Shown here: piece after piece, positions 36,747 through 47,211 of the stretch
Layout of the letters: every line of letters starts with the position of its first letter
Numbering within the stretch: the stretch's first letter is position 1
Source: Aeriscardovia sp.
Lineage (GTDB): Bacteria > Actinomycetota > Actinomycetes > Actinomycetales > Bifidobacteriaceae
NCBI GenBank assembly: GCA_017538895.1
Contig: JAFYHY010000097.1
Coordinates: 62,001-126,000, forward strand
Direction of reading: 5' to 3'
Length of the DNA stretch: 64,000 bases
The notes under the pieces: model-generated
Told to the model about the DNA's origin: nothing
Database searches by the model: none
Seen by the model: the letters and a program-made list of their open reading frames with translations, nothing else
Position numbers and translations under genes: made by a program

Positions 36747-37696
36747 TAGTACACACTTTCTTCAGGTGTCTGTGCATTACCTAATATCCATGTTGAAGAA
36801 ATCCGTTTCACATTATTCTTATCAGGACAATTCTCTAACAAATCGGTAATATATCCACCGTGTTCTCCAGGAATAAAAGCATCAGGATCAAGATCACTCC
36901 ACGGTGCAAGAACAAACGCTCTTTGCCATGCACGAGGATGAGGCAACATGACAAACGGATCATCTGATATACGACCATCAAAATCAATGATATCAATATC
37001 CAAGGTACGGGATCCCCAATGTTCTTCACGAATACGACCATGCGCAGCTTCGATAATATGAATAGCTTGAAGAAGCTCTGTTGCCTCTAACGTTGTTGTT
37101 AATTGTAAAACCGCGTTAGAAAAGTTAGGAGTTCCCTCTTTCATTCCCCATGGCATGGTCTGATATAACGGTGAAATACCAATCACTTGTGTTTCTGGCA
37201 AATTATCTAACGCGACCACTGCTTCTCGCAATGTCTCCTGTGAATTACCAAGATTACTGCCAAGGGCTAACACAACGGTATGGACACTTCGTTCTACTTC
37301 CTTATTTTCTTTTTTTGATGTAGAAGAATCAATATAGCGAGAACGCTCAATAGTAACAGCAACATCATGGAAAGGAACTGTGATCGGCGCAGCAGGCTTG
37401 TGTACTGTAATCTGTGTTTTTTCTAATTGTGGAAACTTGGCTAATAAGGCTGCAGCAATATGTTCTGCGAGTGTTTCAATGAGGTCGCAGTGGGGTCCTT
37501 GAATGAGGTCTACGATGATACGTGCAGCGTATCCATAGTCAATGGTTGTTTGGAGTTGGTCGCTTTGTCCTGCTTCACTCAGATCGAGTATGAGGGTGGC
37601 ATCGACGGAGAAGGTTTGTGCTCGTTCTTTTTCAAAGTCGAGTACTCCGTGTGTTCCTTGAGCGGTAATACCTGTGAGTGTAATCGAATCAGTCAT
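36746..37696 (-). CDS. folB-folK: Fused dihydroneopterin aldolase / HPPK
   Basis: A 316-residue bifunctional enzyme for two consecutive steps of folate synthesis. Residues 1-125 are dihydroneopterin aldolase (LTGITAQGTHGVLDFEKERA, VHKPAAPI). Residues about 145-300 are hydroxymethyl-dihydropterin pyrophosphokinase, with ALGSNLGNSQ, GSRTLDIDIIDF and LPHPRAWQRAFVLAP. A short charged linker (KKENKEVERS) joins them. The start overlaps folP by 8 nt. The order folE-folP-folBK-DUF3180 is the actinobacterial norm. Confidence 0.96.
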   Translation of the reverse strand: MTDSITLTGITAQGTHGVLDFEKERAQTFSVDATLILDLSEAGQSDQLQTTIDYGYAARIIVDLIQGPHCDLIETLAEHIAAALLAKFPQLEKTQITVHKPAAPITVPFHDVAVTIERSRYIDSSTSKKENKEVERSVHTVVLALGSNLGNSQETLREAVVALDNLPETQVIGISPLYQTMPWGMKEGTPNFSNAVLQLTTTLEATELLQAIHIIEAAHGRIREEHWGSRTLDIDIIDFDGRISDDPFVMLPHPRAWQRAFVLAPWSDLDPDAFIPGEHGGYITDLLENCPDKNNVKRISSTWILGNAQTPEESVY

Positions 37697-38534
37697 TCTG
37701 TTGATTTGCTTTCCATTGTTGTGCTATTGCGAGTGCGATAGCTGAGTCGTGAACGTTATGGACTCGTACGCCCCATATTGGTTGTAGAGAGCAGTATGCG
37801 GTGATAATTGCTGTTGCGATATCAAGGTCGTGTTGTGTGGGTTTTTGTGGTGTGAGTGTGGTTTGGAGGAATCGTTTTCGTGATGCTCCGATGAGTACGG
37901 GGTATCCTGATTGAGTGAATTGGTGGAGGTGTGTGAGGAGTGGGTAGTTGTGGTGTGGTGTTGGTTTGGAGAATCCTAGTCCTGGGTCGATGATGATGTT
38001 TTGTGGTGGGACGCCTTTGTTGAGGACGTTGTCGACTTGGTGCATAAGTTCGGTGTAGACGTCGGTGAGGACACCGTGTGTGTACTGTGTTTGTGGTTTG
38101 GTGAGGTCTAACCATTGTCGCCAGTGTTGGACGATATATTGGCAGTTATAGTCGGCTACGAGATTTGGTAGTTGCGGGTCGAGTGTTCCACCTGAGACAT
38201 CGTTGATGATGTCTGCGCCTTGATCGAGAGCACACTGTGCGACGGATGATCGTGTGGTATCGATGGAGATCAGGAATTTTTGGTGTGTGTCTTGACGCCA
38301 TTGTGTGAGGATACAGACGATTGTTTGGATTCGTTGTTGTTCTATATTTTCGGTAACACGTTGTGCGCCTGGACGTGTTGATTCAGCACCAATATCAATG
38401 ATGGTAGCTCCATCGCTGATCATGTCTTGTGCATGACGGAAGGCTTGTTGTGGGTCTAACCATAATCCTCCGTCTGAGAATGAGTCAGTGGTGATATTGA
38501 GGATTCCTACGAGGTGTGGTGCTGCGATCATCAC
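37689..38534 (-). CDS. folP: Dihydropteroate synthase
   Basis: A 281-residue TIM-barrel enzyme that joins p-aminobenzoate to hydroxymethyl-dihydropterin pyrophosphate. The signatures LVGILNITTDSFSDGG and IIDIGAESTRPGA are intact, as are DIINDVSGGTLD and the C-terminal R-H pair in VRVHNV. AAAGGA precedes a GTG-ATG pair; either may be used. Base use is unusual: the coding strand is strongly A/C-rich over most of the gene, unlike ffh or ettA. It overlaps folB-folK by 8 nt. Confidence 0.96.
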   Translation of the reverse strand: MMIAAPHLVGILNITTDSFSDGGLWLDPQQAFRHAQDMISDGATIIDIGAESTRPGAQRVTENIEQQRIQTIVCILTQWRQDTHQKFLISIDTTRSSVAQCALDQGADIINDVSGGTLDPQLPNLVADYNCQYIVQHWRQWLDLTKPQTQYTHGVLTDVYTELMHQVDNVLNKGVPPQNIIIDPGLGFSKPTPHHNYPLLTHLHQFTQSGYPVLIGASRKRFLQTTLTPQKPTQHDLDIATAIITAYCSLQPIWGVRVHNVHDSAIALAIAQQWKANQQND

Positions 38535-38548
38535 GGTTCCTTTTATTG

Positions 38549-39160
38549 TTAGTTGCTTTTTTGCATGATGAGTTGAAGAGCTTCTGATCGTACTGATGGA
38601 TTAGTGAGAGTACCTCGCACAGTGGAAGTAAGAGTGGTTGATTCTCTTTTTTCAACACCACGCATCATCATGCACATGTGATGTGCCTCAAGGACGACAA
38701 TAACCCCTTGCGCGTGCGCATATGTGACTAAGGCATCAGCAATTTGTTCTGTTAAACGTTCCTGTACTTGTGGGCGTCGAGCATAGACTTCTACGAGACG
38801 TGCGAGTTTGCTTAAGCCAACGACATGTGATTCTTGTGGGATATACCCAATATGAACAACACCAAAGAATGGAAGTAAGTGATGTTCACACATTGAGAAG
38901 AAGTGAATATCACGAACGAGAACCATGCTAGAAGTCTTCACTTCAAAATGCTTGGCAAAAATGTCTTCTGGAGTGTGAAAGAGGCCACCGAAGATTTCAT
39001 CACAGGCACGAGCAATACGATCTGGCGTATCCTGTAATCCTTCACGATCAGGATTATCACCAATAGATTTAAGAAAGAGGCGAACCGCCGCCTTCACTCC
39101 ATCATGATCAATGGAATGAGAGACGGCGGTTGTATTCTCCAAAGGAGAAGATTCAGTCAT
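38549..39160 (-). CDS. folE: GTP cyclohydrolase I
   Basis: I start at ATG 39160 (203 aa), which overlaps the ftsH stop by 8 nt and has GGTGG upstream; the frame is open far into ftsH but that part is ftsH sequence read out of frame. The enzyme makes dihydroneopterin triphosphate from GTP, the first step of folate synthesis. Visible signatures are [20 protein letters not shown] (zinc ligands Cys and His), [20 protein letters not shown] and [14 protein letters not shown]. It is co-transcribed with ftsH and the other fol genes. Confidence 0.97.
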   Translation of the reverse strand: MTESSPLENTTAVSHSIDHDGVKAAVRLFLKSIGDNPDREGLQDTPDRIARACDEIFGGLFHTPEDIFAKHFEVKTSSMVLVRDIHFFSMCEHHLLPFFGVVHIGYIPQESHVVGLSKLARLVEVYARRPQVQERLTEQIADALVTYAHAQGVIVVLEAHHMCMMMRGVEKRESTTLTSTVRGTLTNPSVRSEALQLIMQKSN

Positions 39161-41198
39161 TATTACCACCTGCAACAGTGCTACGCAATGTTTCTGGGAT
39201 CGGTACTGGAGGAATATTTGGTAATGGTCGATTTGGATCCGATAACCATTCAGTACGTTCCGGAGACATACGAACGTTTGCAAACAACCGTTCGAGATCA
39301 TGCTCATCAAGAGTTTCTTTCTCAAGAAGCTCACGAACCATCTCATCGAGAATGTCACGGTTGTTATTAATCACATGCCATGCTTCTGTATGAGCATTCT
39401 CTACAAGATCGTGAACTTCACGATCAATCTCAGCTTGTGTGGCTTCAGAATAGGCATGTGGCCGAAGATCAGATTCATCTCCGTTGCTTCCTGCTGTACC
39501 CCACTTTATTGCTCCGAGTGTGGTAGAGAAACCATATTCCATGACCATGGTACGAGCAATATTTGTTGCCTTTTCAATATCGTTTGAAGCGCCTGTTGTT
39601 GGATCATGGAAGACAATTTCCTCAGCTGTACGACCACCCATCGCATACGCCATTTGGTCAAGCAAGGCGGCTCGTGATTCTGAATAGCGATCAGCTTGAG
39701 GCATAACAGCGGTATAACCGAGAGCACGACCACGAGGAAGAATAGTTACTTTCGTTACTGGATCAGTGTAATGCATAGCGGCAGCAACAAGAGCATGCCC
39801 AGACTCGTGATAAGCCGTGTTACGTAATTCATCAAGAGCCATACCCTTCCATTGACGGCGTGGTCCAGCCATAACTCGATCAATTGCTTCATCAATCGCA
39901 CGATTATCAATTAATTGTGCATTAGAACGTGCGGTTAATAATGCTGCTTCATTCAACACATTAGCAAGATCAGCGCCAGTAAATCCAGGGGTTCGTACTG
40001 CAATCATATGCAAGTCAATATCCGGAACGAATGGCTTACCTTTTGCATGAACACGGAGAATTGCTTCACGACCTGCAAGATCTGGAGCTTCAACAGTAAT
40101 TTGACGATCAAAACGACCTGGACGGAGAAGAGCAGAATCGAGAACATCTGGACGGTTCGTTGCAGCAATAACAATGATTCCTGTTTCATTGCTAAAACCA
40201 TCCATCTCAACAAGTAGCTGGTTGAGTGTCTGTTCACGCTCATCATGACCACCAGTCATACCAGAACCACGTTTACGACCAACTGCATCGATCTCATCAA
40301 TAAAGATAATTGCAGGAGCATGCTTCTTTGCTTCAGCAAATAAATCACGAACACGAGAAGCACCAAGACCAACAAACATCTCAACAAAATCAGATCCGGC
40401 CATCGCGTAGAATGGTACACTAGCTTCGCCAGCAATAGCACGAGCTAACAGGGTCTTACCAGTTCCTGGAGGACCATACAATAACACGCCGCGAGGAATA
40501 CGAGCACCTAAACGACGGTACTTTTCTGGATTCTGAAGAAAATCTTTAATTTCTTTGACTTCTTCCACTGCTGCTGGTTCACCAGCAACATCCGAAAACT
40601 TCGTATTTGGAATCTCAGATTCAGGCAAACGTTTATTACCTTTACCTGCGCCAAGAAGACCACCAGCTCCTCCTTGGAGCTTACTCATTGCCCACCAGAA
40701 AAGAAGAAGAATAATAACAAATGGAAGTAGACTTGTAATCAAATAAGTCCACATACTGTTATCAGGAACAATAGAATTATACGTGTATCCTTCAACAGTG
40801 GCAGCATTCTCAACAGCTTCAACAATCTGTGGGCCTTGTGATGCTACATAGTAGAACTGAACTGCTTTACCATAATTAACAGTATGGTTATCAATCTTCT
40901 GCTGGAAGTTACCACTCAATTTCAAGGTAACCATCTGCTTCGTACCATCAATGGTTGCAGATTTAACCTGAACAGATTGATCTTGTTTCAGAAGACTGAA
41001 ACCTTGTTGAGTAGTTACTGTTCGCGCTGAACGGGCATCAGAAAACTGGAAACCAAACAATGCAATGATAATAAGTAAAATAATCCAAAACCATGGTTGT
41101 TTCCAAAATGGTCGCCCATCCTTTTTACGCCCATCCCCACTATTCTGTGGCGGTATCATCGGACCTCCCGGCCCGCCTTGAGGTTGAGGCATGCTCAT
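39153..41198 (-). CDS. ftsH: ATP-dependent zinc metalloprotease FtsH
   Basis: A 681-residue membrane protease that degrades unassembled or damaged membrane proteins and regulators. It has an N-terminal membrane segment (~35-52), an extracytoplasmic region and a second segment (~145-165). The AAA+ module follows with Walker A (GPPGTGKT), Walker B ([10 protein letters not shown]) and the arginine-finger region. The zinc site is HESGH. The C-terminus is shorter than in E. coli-type FtsH. The start overlaps hpt by 4 nt (ATGA), and folE starts inside its end. Confidence 0.98.
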   Translation of the reverse strand: MSMPQPQGGPGGPMIPPQNSGDGRKKDGRPFWKQPWFWIILLIIIALFGFQFSDARSARTVTTQQGFSLLKQDQSVQVKSATIDGTKQMVTLKLSGNFQQKIDNHTVNYGKAVQFYYVASQGPQIVEAVENAATVEGYTYNSIVPDNSMWTYLITSLLPFVIILLLFWWAMSKLQGGAGGLLGAGKGNKRLPESEIPNTKFSDVAGEPAAVEEVKEIKDFLQNPEKYRRLGARIPRGVLLYGPPGTGKTLLARAIAGEASVPFYAMAGSDFVEMFVGLGASRVRDLFAEAKKHAPAIIFIDEIDAVGRKRGSGMTGGHDEREQTLNQLLVEMDGFSNETGIIVIAATNRPDVLDSALLRPGRFDRQITVEAPDLAGREAILRVHAKGKPFVPDIDLHMIAVRTPGFTGADLANVLNEAALLTARSNAQLIDNRAIDEAIDRVMAGPRRQWKGMALDELRNTAYHESGHALVAAAMHYTDPVTKVTILPRGRALGYTAVMPQADRYSESRAALLDQMAYAMGGRTAEEIVFHDPTTGASNDIEKATNIARTMVMEYGFSTTLGAIKWGTAGSNGDESDLRPHAYSEATQAEIDREVHDLVENAHTEAWHVINNNRDILDEMVRELLEKETLDEHDLERLFANVRMSPERTEWLSDPNRPLPNIPPVPIPETLRSTVAGGNND

Positions 41199-41770
41199 GC
41201 TTTGTCTCCTTGGTGTTTTGGTTTCATGACCACGATGGAATCGAGGTTACGATAACGCTCATCATAATCAAGTCCAAAACCAACAACGAATTCATCTGGA
41301 ATCTCATACCCTGGATACTTTATGTCAATATCGTAGAGACGTCGCGCGGTCTTCGTTAAAAGCGGAAAAACTTCAACAGAGCGAGCACCACGTTCCTTCA
41401 AATTATTGATAAGCCAATTTAAAGTAAACCCAGAATCAATAATATCCTCAACAATTAAGATATCTTTATCTTTAACTTCTGCGGTAAGGTCAGCACGAAT
41501 AGTGATCTGACCACTCGATTCACGACCACCTTCACCATATGTGGAAATACTCATGAAATCCATTGGAGCTGTAGTATGCATATGCGCATTTAAACCAACC
41601 ATGGTATTAATAGCGCCTTTCAGAACAGCAACCATCAGAAGATCTTTGTCTTTATAATCTTCATCAATCTTCCTGGCTACTTCTTCTAACTTAGCTTCAA
41701 TTTGTTCATGGGTTAAGAGAACATGATCAACTGCAATATCAGGATCGTTGTGAACGTCTTCTACTTTCAT
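41195..41770 (-). CDS. hpt: Hypoxanthine phosphoribosyltransferase
   Basis: A 191-residue purine salvage enzyme using the ATG at 41770; a longer frame exists but lies inside tilS. The PRPP motif is ILIVEDIIDSGFTL; the PPi loop VLKGAI and the C-terminal VGFGLDYDERYRNL match the family. The start lies within the last 32 nt of tilS and no clear Shine-Dalgarno site is seen, so translation is probably coupled. tilS-hpt-ftsH-fol order is widely conserved. Confidence 0.96.
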   Translation of the reverse strand: MKVEDVHNDPDIAVDHVLLTHEQIEAKLEEVARKIDEDYKDKDLLMVAVLKGAINTMVGLNAHMHTTAPMDFMSISTYGEGGRESSGQITIRADLTAEVKDKDILIVEDIIDSGFTLNWLINNLKERGARSVEVFPLLTKTARRLYDIDIKYPGYEIPDEFVVGFGLDYDERYRNLDSIVVMKPKHQGDKA

Positions 41771-42890
41771 GTCGTATATTTTTGCACATTTTAATGACGA
41801 AATGATGACGTATTGCTGAAATACTACGGGAAATGCAGACTTCACCAGCTCCTTTCTCTTGAAGAATCAACATTTCCAGGCTTTGAACTTGTTTTTCTAT
41901 CTGTGTTTTCTTCACGGAAGGACAACTATCCAACGCAGCTTTAATCGCTTGTTCACACACACGACGACGTAACGCAGGATGCATAGAACGTAAGTAACGA
42001 ACATCTAAATCAAACGGTACTTGTGGATGCATGCCACATAAAGTAACAAATTCCTCACTAGCACAACGATCCAGAAAATCCTGATCCTCTTGTTGCAGTT
42101 CCGCAAAAGCTGCTAGATGATCACGAACAGATGAACCACCAACTTCTTGTAACACAGGAAAAACAACTTGTCGTATTTGTGATCGGCGTGGCAATAAATG
42201 CATCAGCTGTCGGTCAACAGAATCACCATTGGTGGGATCATCCCACCACGTTAAGCCAAGGTCCATGCAAATAGAGGTTGTATCCTCGCGCGTGATATGA
42301 AGAAGCGGTCGTAAATGTAAGATCCCAGTCTCTGTTTGCGAAAAACGAGGCATACCAGACAATGCTTGCGGCGTTGAATTCCTCACAGCCCCCAAAAGAA
42401 CTGTTTCAGCCTGATCATCACGCGTATGCGCAAAACAAATAGCATGCGCATGCACACGTTCTGCAAACGAGTCAAGAGCCTGATAACGAGCTTCACGTGC
42501 CGCTGACTCTTCCCCATCTCTTTTACACGTATCTGCAGAAATCATAATTGTCTCAATATGAACCAACGAAATACCTAAATGACGGCACACGTCTGCTGCT
42601 TGTTCAGCAACACGATGAGAGCCTTCTTGCAATTGATGATCAATGATAATAACACCATCACGCAGCCCATTCATACCAGCAACAACATGAGTTAATGCAG
42701 CTAACGCTAACGAATCTCGACCACCAGAACACGCAACCAGAACGAGAGGCGCTTGTGGAGCAGCATGATGCACCCCATGCTGCTCTACTCCCTGACGTTG
42801 AGAAACCTCACGCTGTGGTCCAAGCCCATGCTGAGAAAAACAGGACCTCACCTCACCAATTGCTTTTTTTAGACGTGATGAATAAACCAT
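41739..42890 (-). CDS. tilS: tRNA(Ile)-lysidine synthase
   Basis: A 383-residue PP-loop ATPase that converts C34 of tRNA-Ile(CAT) to lysidine so it reads AUA. The PP-loop VLVACSGGRDSLALAAL is intact, and FAHTRDDQAETVLL and LTWWDDPTN mark the N-terminal domain. The C-terminal part (~residues 230-383) is a weak match and ends in a basic RHESRRRSQRS tail. It overlaps hpt. Its substrate tRNA may or may not be the CAT tRNA at 32.3 kb. Confidence 0.93.
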   Translation of the reverse strand: MVYSSRLKKAIGEVRSCFSQHGLGPQREVSQRQGVEQHGVHHAAPQAPLVLVACSGGRDSLALAALTHVVAGMNGLRDGVIIIDHQLQEGSHRVAEQAADVCRHLGISLVHIETIMISADTCKRDGEESAAREARYQALDSFAERVHAHAICFAHTRDDQAETVLLGAVRNSTPQALSGMPRFSQTETGILHLRPLLHITREDTTSICMDLGLTWWDDPTNGDSVDRQLMHLLPRRSQIRQVVFPVLQEVGGSSVRDHLAAFAELQQEDQDFLDRCASEEFVTLCGMHPQVPFDLDVRYLRSMHPALRRRVCEQAIKAALDSCPSVKKTQIEKQVQSLEMLILQEKGAGEVCISRSISAIRHHFVIKMCKNIRHESRRRSQRS

Positions 42891-42897
42891 ACTACTA

Positions 42898-44340
42898 TCA
42901 GACTTGTGTCAATCCGCCAACAAACGCATCAATCACATCCTGCGCAGCAGTGAGGTTTGTTGGATTATTAATAATCACAGAGAAGAACAGTAAACCGCCC
43001 TTAGTACGTAGCACATTACCAGACATTGAACTTACATTCGACAATGTTCCTGTCTTTGCACGCACAAGACCATACGTTTCTGGCGTGAAATTATGCTCTA
43101 ACAGTGTACCAGAGAAACCTGAAACACCCATACCTTCCAAGGATGCAGCATTTGCAGAATCATAGAATTGACGTTGTACCTGTACAAGAGCAGCAACAGT
43201 GGCTGTAGACCCATTAGATAATCCACAACAATCAGCCATATGAACACCAGTCATATTAATGCCAAGTTTTTCATCAATACTGGTCACAGCAGATGTTGCT
43301 CCAGCTGTTGAATTTGCTGCATGCACTTTATTAGCAATTAAGCGGCCAAAAAGTTCCATTAATGAATTATTAGACTGCTGTAACGTTAAACGAAGAATTT
43401 CCCATAATGGTGCGGAATGAACTTGCGCTAACTGTGTCTTACTTGTTTCCTCAGCCATTTGCTTTGCATTCGCAAAATTATATTGCCCATTCGCTGCAAT
43501 ACCATCTTTCTGAAGCAAAGAAGCAAACGTATCAACAACAGACTTTACAGGATTTGTTTCACGAGGAAGATACGCATTCTTAATGCTATCCGGATTAGAT
43601 CCAAGGGAACCAATTTTTCCTTCGTCAATAGCCATAGAAACAATTGGTGTGAAATATCCCTGAGATGAAGCATCAGCAATCATAGTTGGAGGCATGTCCT
43701 CAGAACCAAAAAGCGAATTATCCGCATCAAGAGTAATAGTTGTAATCCCCTTCTTCTTCAAAGCGGCTACTGTCTGTTCCGCAAGAGTTGCTAATCCAGC
43801 ACGACCAAAAATATGATTTGGATCATTATAACCTGATCCAAGAAGCATATCTCCACCACCCTTCAACACCACAACCGCATTAGAAGGAGTGGAATTCACC
43901 AAATAGGTTGTTGTATTTAAAGTGGAATTCATATCCAACGTGTGAACTGCAGCGAGTGCAGTGAACGTTTTCAAATTAGAGGCTGGAGTTCGTGGTGTAT
44001 TTGGATTGACAGAGAGAAGAACATGGCCATCAGGCTGTTCCACGATGATGGAATAATCTTTACCGACATTTAGGTTTGATTCAAAGGTCTGAAGGTCTTG
44101 TTTTAAAGCTGCTGTATCAATAGGCTGCGCGTTAGCGGTCGCTTTATTCACTAAGGCTGCTGGCGCTGCTGCTTGTTCGATAGGAATCAGCGTATCTTGC
44201 TTTTTTTGTTGAACGAGACGATGAACGTATAATCCGCCAGCGAGAATGACACATGCAACGATGAGAGAGGCAATAAGCCATGAGATAACATGTTTGTGCC
44301 GTTTATCAGCTGTAGTCTTACTATGAGCTGCACGTGTCAT
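42898..44340 (-). CDS. dacB: D-alanyl-D-alanine carboxypeptidase / endopeptidase (PBP4, S13)
   Basis: A 480-residue penicillin-binding protein that trims peptidoglycan peptides. An N-terminal membrane anchor (VISWLIASLIVACVILAGGL) is followed by a Gln/Ala-rich linker. Catalytic motifs are SNLK (SxxK, in TPASNLKTFTAL), SNN (QQSNNSLMEL) and KTG (VRAKTGTLSN). A large insert between the first two motifs is typical of family S13. It overlaps the upstream glycosyltransferase by 4 nt and precedes tilS by 7 nt. Confidence 0.93.
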   Translation of the reverse strand: MTRAAHSKTTADKRHKHVISWLIASLIVACVILAGGLYVHRLVQQKKQDTLIPIEQAAAPAALVNKATANAQPIDTAALKQDLQTFESNLNVGKDYSIIVEQPDGHVLLSVNPNTPRTPASNLKTFTALAAVHTLDMNSTLNTTTYLVNSTPSNAVVVLKGGGDMLLGSGYNDPNHIFGRAGLATLAEQTVAALKKKGITTITLDADNSLFGSEDMPPTMIADASSQGYFTPIVSMAIDEGKIGSLGSNPDSIKNAYLPRETNPVKSVVDTFASLLQKDGIAANGQYNFANAKQMAEETSKTQLAQVHSAPLWEILRLTLQQSNNSLMELFGRLIANKVHAANSTAGATSAVTSIDEKLGINMTGVHMADCCGLSNGSTATVAALVQVQRQFYDSANAASLEGMGVSGFSGTLLEHNFTPETYGLVRAKTGTLSNVSSMSGNVLRTKGGLLFFSVIINNPTNLTAAQDVIDAFVGGLTQV

Positions 44341-45602
44341 TTTTTACCTTTCATTACCTCATTTTGTTTATGATGGGCAATTGGTTTCCATGATGATTTT
44401 GAGAATAATGCGACGAATGAAATCGGCACATAGCTCAACGCATACAACGGAAAACTCAGTACATACGCAATCAGTTCACGTGATGTTGCTCCTATTTTTT
44501 TCCGTTCAGCGACTACTGTAATCGCTGCAGCTACCATCATGATGAGTGAACTCCAGATTGTACTATAGATCCAGAGTTGAATGTTATAGAACTGTGATTG
44601 CCATGTGACGAAGCCGCACGCTGCAAAGAGAAGTCCTAAGATCTCACGAGCTGCCCATAGGATCGTCAGTGGGCAAATCATCAGCATCATATCAACTGAC
44701 GAAAAATCACCATCTACTAACGCCTTTTTTATCAACGGTTCCCCATAATATCGGAAAACCTGTAAAAATCCCTTAGACCATCGCACACGTTGACGCCAAC
44801 TTTGTGCGAAACTCGTTGGCTGCTCATCATATAAAATTGCCTGACCCACATACCCAACACGATCACCATGAATAACGGAATCAAGCGTAAATTCAATATC
44901 TTCCGTAAGAAGATGGAATTTCCACCCATCATTACGTTCCATAATCTCACGTGAAAACATAAATCCTGTGCCACCAACATGACAACTCGAATGAAGAAAC
45001 ATACGAGTATTATTCAAAAAGCGTGACTCACGAATAAACCATAAAGCAGCACCACTGGATACCCAATTATCAACATTCTTAGAATTACGGTAACTCGTCA
45101 AAATTTTGAATCCTGCATGGAACCCATCATTCATATAACGGATATATTGCGGATCAAGAATATTATCTGCATCAAAAACCAGAAAAGCATCATATTGCTG
45201 AATAGCATCTAATTTCGACATCTGATTCAACAAATACGTTAACGCATATCCCTTACCAATATGCTCCGTATCATGTCGCTCAATAACATGCTCCCCTAAT
45301 GAACGAACATAATCCGCTGTATGATCGGTACAATTATCAGCAATCAGCCAAATGTCAATCATATATTGCGGATAATCATTAGTACGAATCGAATGAATCA
45401 GCTCTCCAATAACATTTTCCTCATTACGCGCACTAATAAGAATGGCATATCGTTTATCAGACGGTGCTTGTGGAAAATCAAACGGTTTCACAAACATACC
45501 AATCAACATATAAAGAACCTGGTAGCCGATCATTATGCCACCAATAATGCTTAACAGCCAATCAAGAAAAGTCAAAAGAGCCACAATTAGTTTTCTTTCC
45601 AC
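44337..45602 (-). CDS. Membrane glycosyltransferase family 2
   Basis: A 421-residue processive-type glycosyltransferase. A hydrophobic N-terminus (LLTFLDWLLSIIGGIMIGY) leads to the GT2 domain (ILISARNEENVIGELIHSI). It contains a DAD metal motif (FLVFDADNI), a TEDIEF acceptor motif and the QRVRWSKG synthase motif, then three or four membrane segments. Such enzymes polymerise or transfer sugars at the membrane; the product is unknown. The GTG start lies inside the end of the AI-2E gene (16-nt overlap). It precedes the PBP4 gene, so an envelope role is likely. Confidence 0.88.
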   Translation of the reverse strand: MERKLIVALLTFLDWLLSIIGGIMIGYQVLYMLIGMFVKPFDFPQAPSDKRYAILISARNEENVIGELIHSIRTNDYPQYMIDIWLIADNCTDHTADYVRSLGEHVIERHDTEHIGKGYALTYLLNQMSKLDAIQQYDAFLVFDADNILDPQYIRYMNDGFHAGFKILTSYRNSKNVDNWVSSGAALWFIRESRFLNNTRMFLHSSCHVGGTGFMFSREIMERNDGWKFHLLTEDIEFTLDSVIHGDRVGYVGQAILYDEQPTSFAQSWRQRVRWSKGFLQVFRYYGEPLIKKALVDGDFSSVDMMLMICPLTILWAAREILGLLFAACGFVTWQSQFYNIQLWIYSTIWSSLIMMVAAAITVVAERKKIGATSRELIAYVLSFPLYALSYVPISFVALFSKSSWKPIAHHKQNEVMKGKK

Positions 45603-47116
45603 AGCGTACGTTTTGACTTCGTCTCATTACCTGTGTCTGGTAATGATGACTGCGCAAGTTTCTCAAAACGTTCCTTTTGCGTTGCAATTGTATCCTGCTT
45701 ATGTTGCTTCGGGATTGCAATTGTCGCAGACTCATCAAGTTTATTCGTTGGAATGTAATTATCAAAAGCGCGCGCAGCCTCACGAAGCTGCTCTTGCGTA
45801 GACATCACACGATGCGTTGAACCACGAACAGCACGAGGAACCAATGGCGTCAGCTTCTCATTCAATGCCTCACCCGCTTTCACAATCTGTGATTTCTTCG
45901 CTGGCTTCGGATCATTCAACAATGGAGAATCAATCAAATCTTGACGCTTTACATACGCATCAAAAATCACTTGTAAACTTGCCGTCACAGGCAAAGCCAA
46001 AAAAGCCCCTAAAAACCCAAAAATAGCTCCAAAAATAAACACAGACAGCAAACCAACCGCCGCGTTTACAGACATCGTCCTCTGCTGCACCAAAGGAGCA
46101 ATAAGATTATTCTCGATCTGCTGATAAATAACCACATAAATCAGCAAAAATAATGCACTATTAGTATCCTGATTCGACCAAGCAACAATAATCGGAAGAA
46201 TAGCACCAATACCTGCTCCCACCATAGGAATAAATTGCGAAATAATCGAGTACAAAATACTCAATGGCAACCAGTATGGTACATGCATAATGAGCATATA
46301 AATAGACATACAAATGCTAGAAATGACAGCAAGAATAATGCGAGAACTCAAAAAACTTGATACCTGACCTTGAACAACAGTCCATACAACAAGGAACCGT
46401 TTTTGTCGATCGGGCTTCAACCATGAACAAATAACACGTCGAGCAGCAGGACCACTTGCCATCATGTAATATGTCACAAACAAAATCAGCAACAGTGACA
46501 TCACAAACGACCAAACAGACTCCGCACTCGACAAAGCCGTACCAGCAAAATTAGTTACCCACGACGTCTGAATATTACGAGTCAGAATACTGCCAAGATC
46601 ATCAATATGCGGCATACGATACGACGTATGCATATCAATAAACGAAGCCAAATTACCATACAGCTTTGGCGCATTCCCAACCAAACCAGTAAGCTGCATT
46701 AAAAACATTTGACCGAAAATCCAAATCAGCCCACTAAACGCAGCAAGAACAGTTAACCATGTAATAATCGCAGCAACTGGACGACGCCACCCATGCCGAA
46801 CCAACCATTGGACAGCAGGCTCCATAGCCAACGACAAAAACAAACAAATAACAAGATCAACAGCAATCCACGAAACTTTTCCCCACGAATCCCAAACAAA
46901 CGTAAAAATAAGAATGGCAATCGCAACCATAAGAAGAGCTCGTGAAAGCCATTCCGGAGGTCTCCTAGGATCACCATTACCAGGAATTAATCCATCCAAA
47001 TCATAATGTGTAGTAGCATCATCTGCAGATAAGATAGTTTTTTCACTAGCAACTGTCTTCTTCTGCTTTGTAATATCCTCCCCCTGCTGCATATCGCTAT
47101 TATCGCGATAAATCAT
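45587..47116 (-). CDS. AI-2E family (TqsA-like) membrane protein
   Basis: A 509-residue protein of the PF01594 family. Cytosolic ends flank about eight membrane segments, with the family stretch FIPMVGAGIGAILPIIVAW and the later IFGFLGAFLALPVTASLQVI. The last ~130 residues are charged and extend beyond the family. Members include autoinducer-2 exporters and Na+/H+ antiporters, so the name does not prove function. The ATG at 47116 has no Shine-Dalgarno site but a TATATT -10 box 6 nt before it. It heads the long minus-strand run. Confidence 0.88.
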   Translation of the reverse strand: MIYRDNSDMQQGEDITKQKKTVASEKTILSADDATTHYDLDGLIPGNGDPRRPPEWLSRALLMVAIAILIFTFVWDSWGKVSWIAVDLVICLFLSLAMEPAVQWLVRHGWRRPVAAIITWLTVLAAFSGLIWIFGQMFLMQLTGLVGNAPKLYGNLASFIDMHTSYRMPHIDDLGSILTRNIQTSWVTNFAGTALSSAESVWSFVMSLLLILFVTYYMMASGPAARRVICSWLKPDRQKRFLVVWTVVQGQVSSFLSSRIILAVISSICMSIYMLIMHVPYWLPLSILYSIISQFIPMVGAGIGAILPIIVAWSNQDTNSALFLLIYVVIYQQIENNLIAPLVQQRTMSVNAAVGLLSVFIFGAIFGFLGAFLALPVTASLQVIFDAYVKRQDLIDSPLLNDPKPAKKSQIVKAGEALNEKLTPLVPRAVRGSTHRVMSTQEQLREAARAFDNYIPTNKLDESATIAIPKQHKQDTIATQKERFEKLAQSSLPDTGNETKSKRTLWKEN

Positions 47117-47122
47117 GACAAC

Positions 47123-47128
47123 AATATA
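47123..47128 (-). promoter_or_regulatory. -10 box for a leaderless AI-2E gene mRNA
   Basis: TATATT ends 6 nt before the ATG at 47116 with no Shine-Dalgarno site. It is divergent from a second leaderless candidate at 47199. Confidence 0.5.
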
Positions 47129-47198
47129 AGAATCTCTTAATTTTTAGTGAAAAAGACTATTTTCTACCGTCAATTAGGTTACGTCTCAGTAAGTCAAC

Positions 47199-47204
47199 TA
47201 TTCT
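47199..47204 (+). promoter_or_regulatory. -10 box for a leaderless glycosyltransferase mRNA
   Basis: TATTCT ends 7 nt before the ATG at 47212 with no Shine-Dalgarno site. The same hexamer and spacing occur before the genes at 50947 and 58373. Confidence 0.55.
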
Positions 47205-47211
47205 TAGAAGT

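Noticed and set aside
37822-38115. Minus-strand frame of 97 codons rich in His, Pro, Thr and Arg
   Set aside because: It lies out of frame inside folP and reflects that gene's A/C-rich codons; the low-complexity protein has no start signal.
39161-39358. N-terminal extension of folE by 66 codons
   Set aside because: The extension is ftsH sequence read in another frame; ATG 39160 overlaps the ftsH stop and gives the normal folE length.
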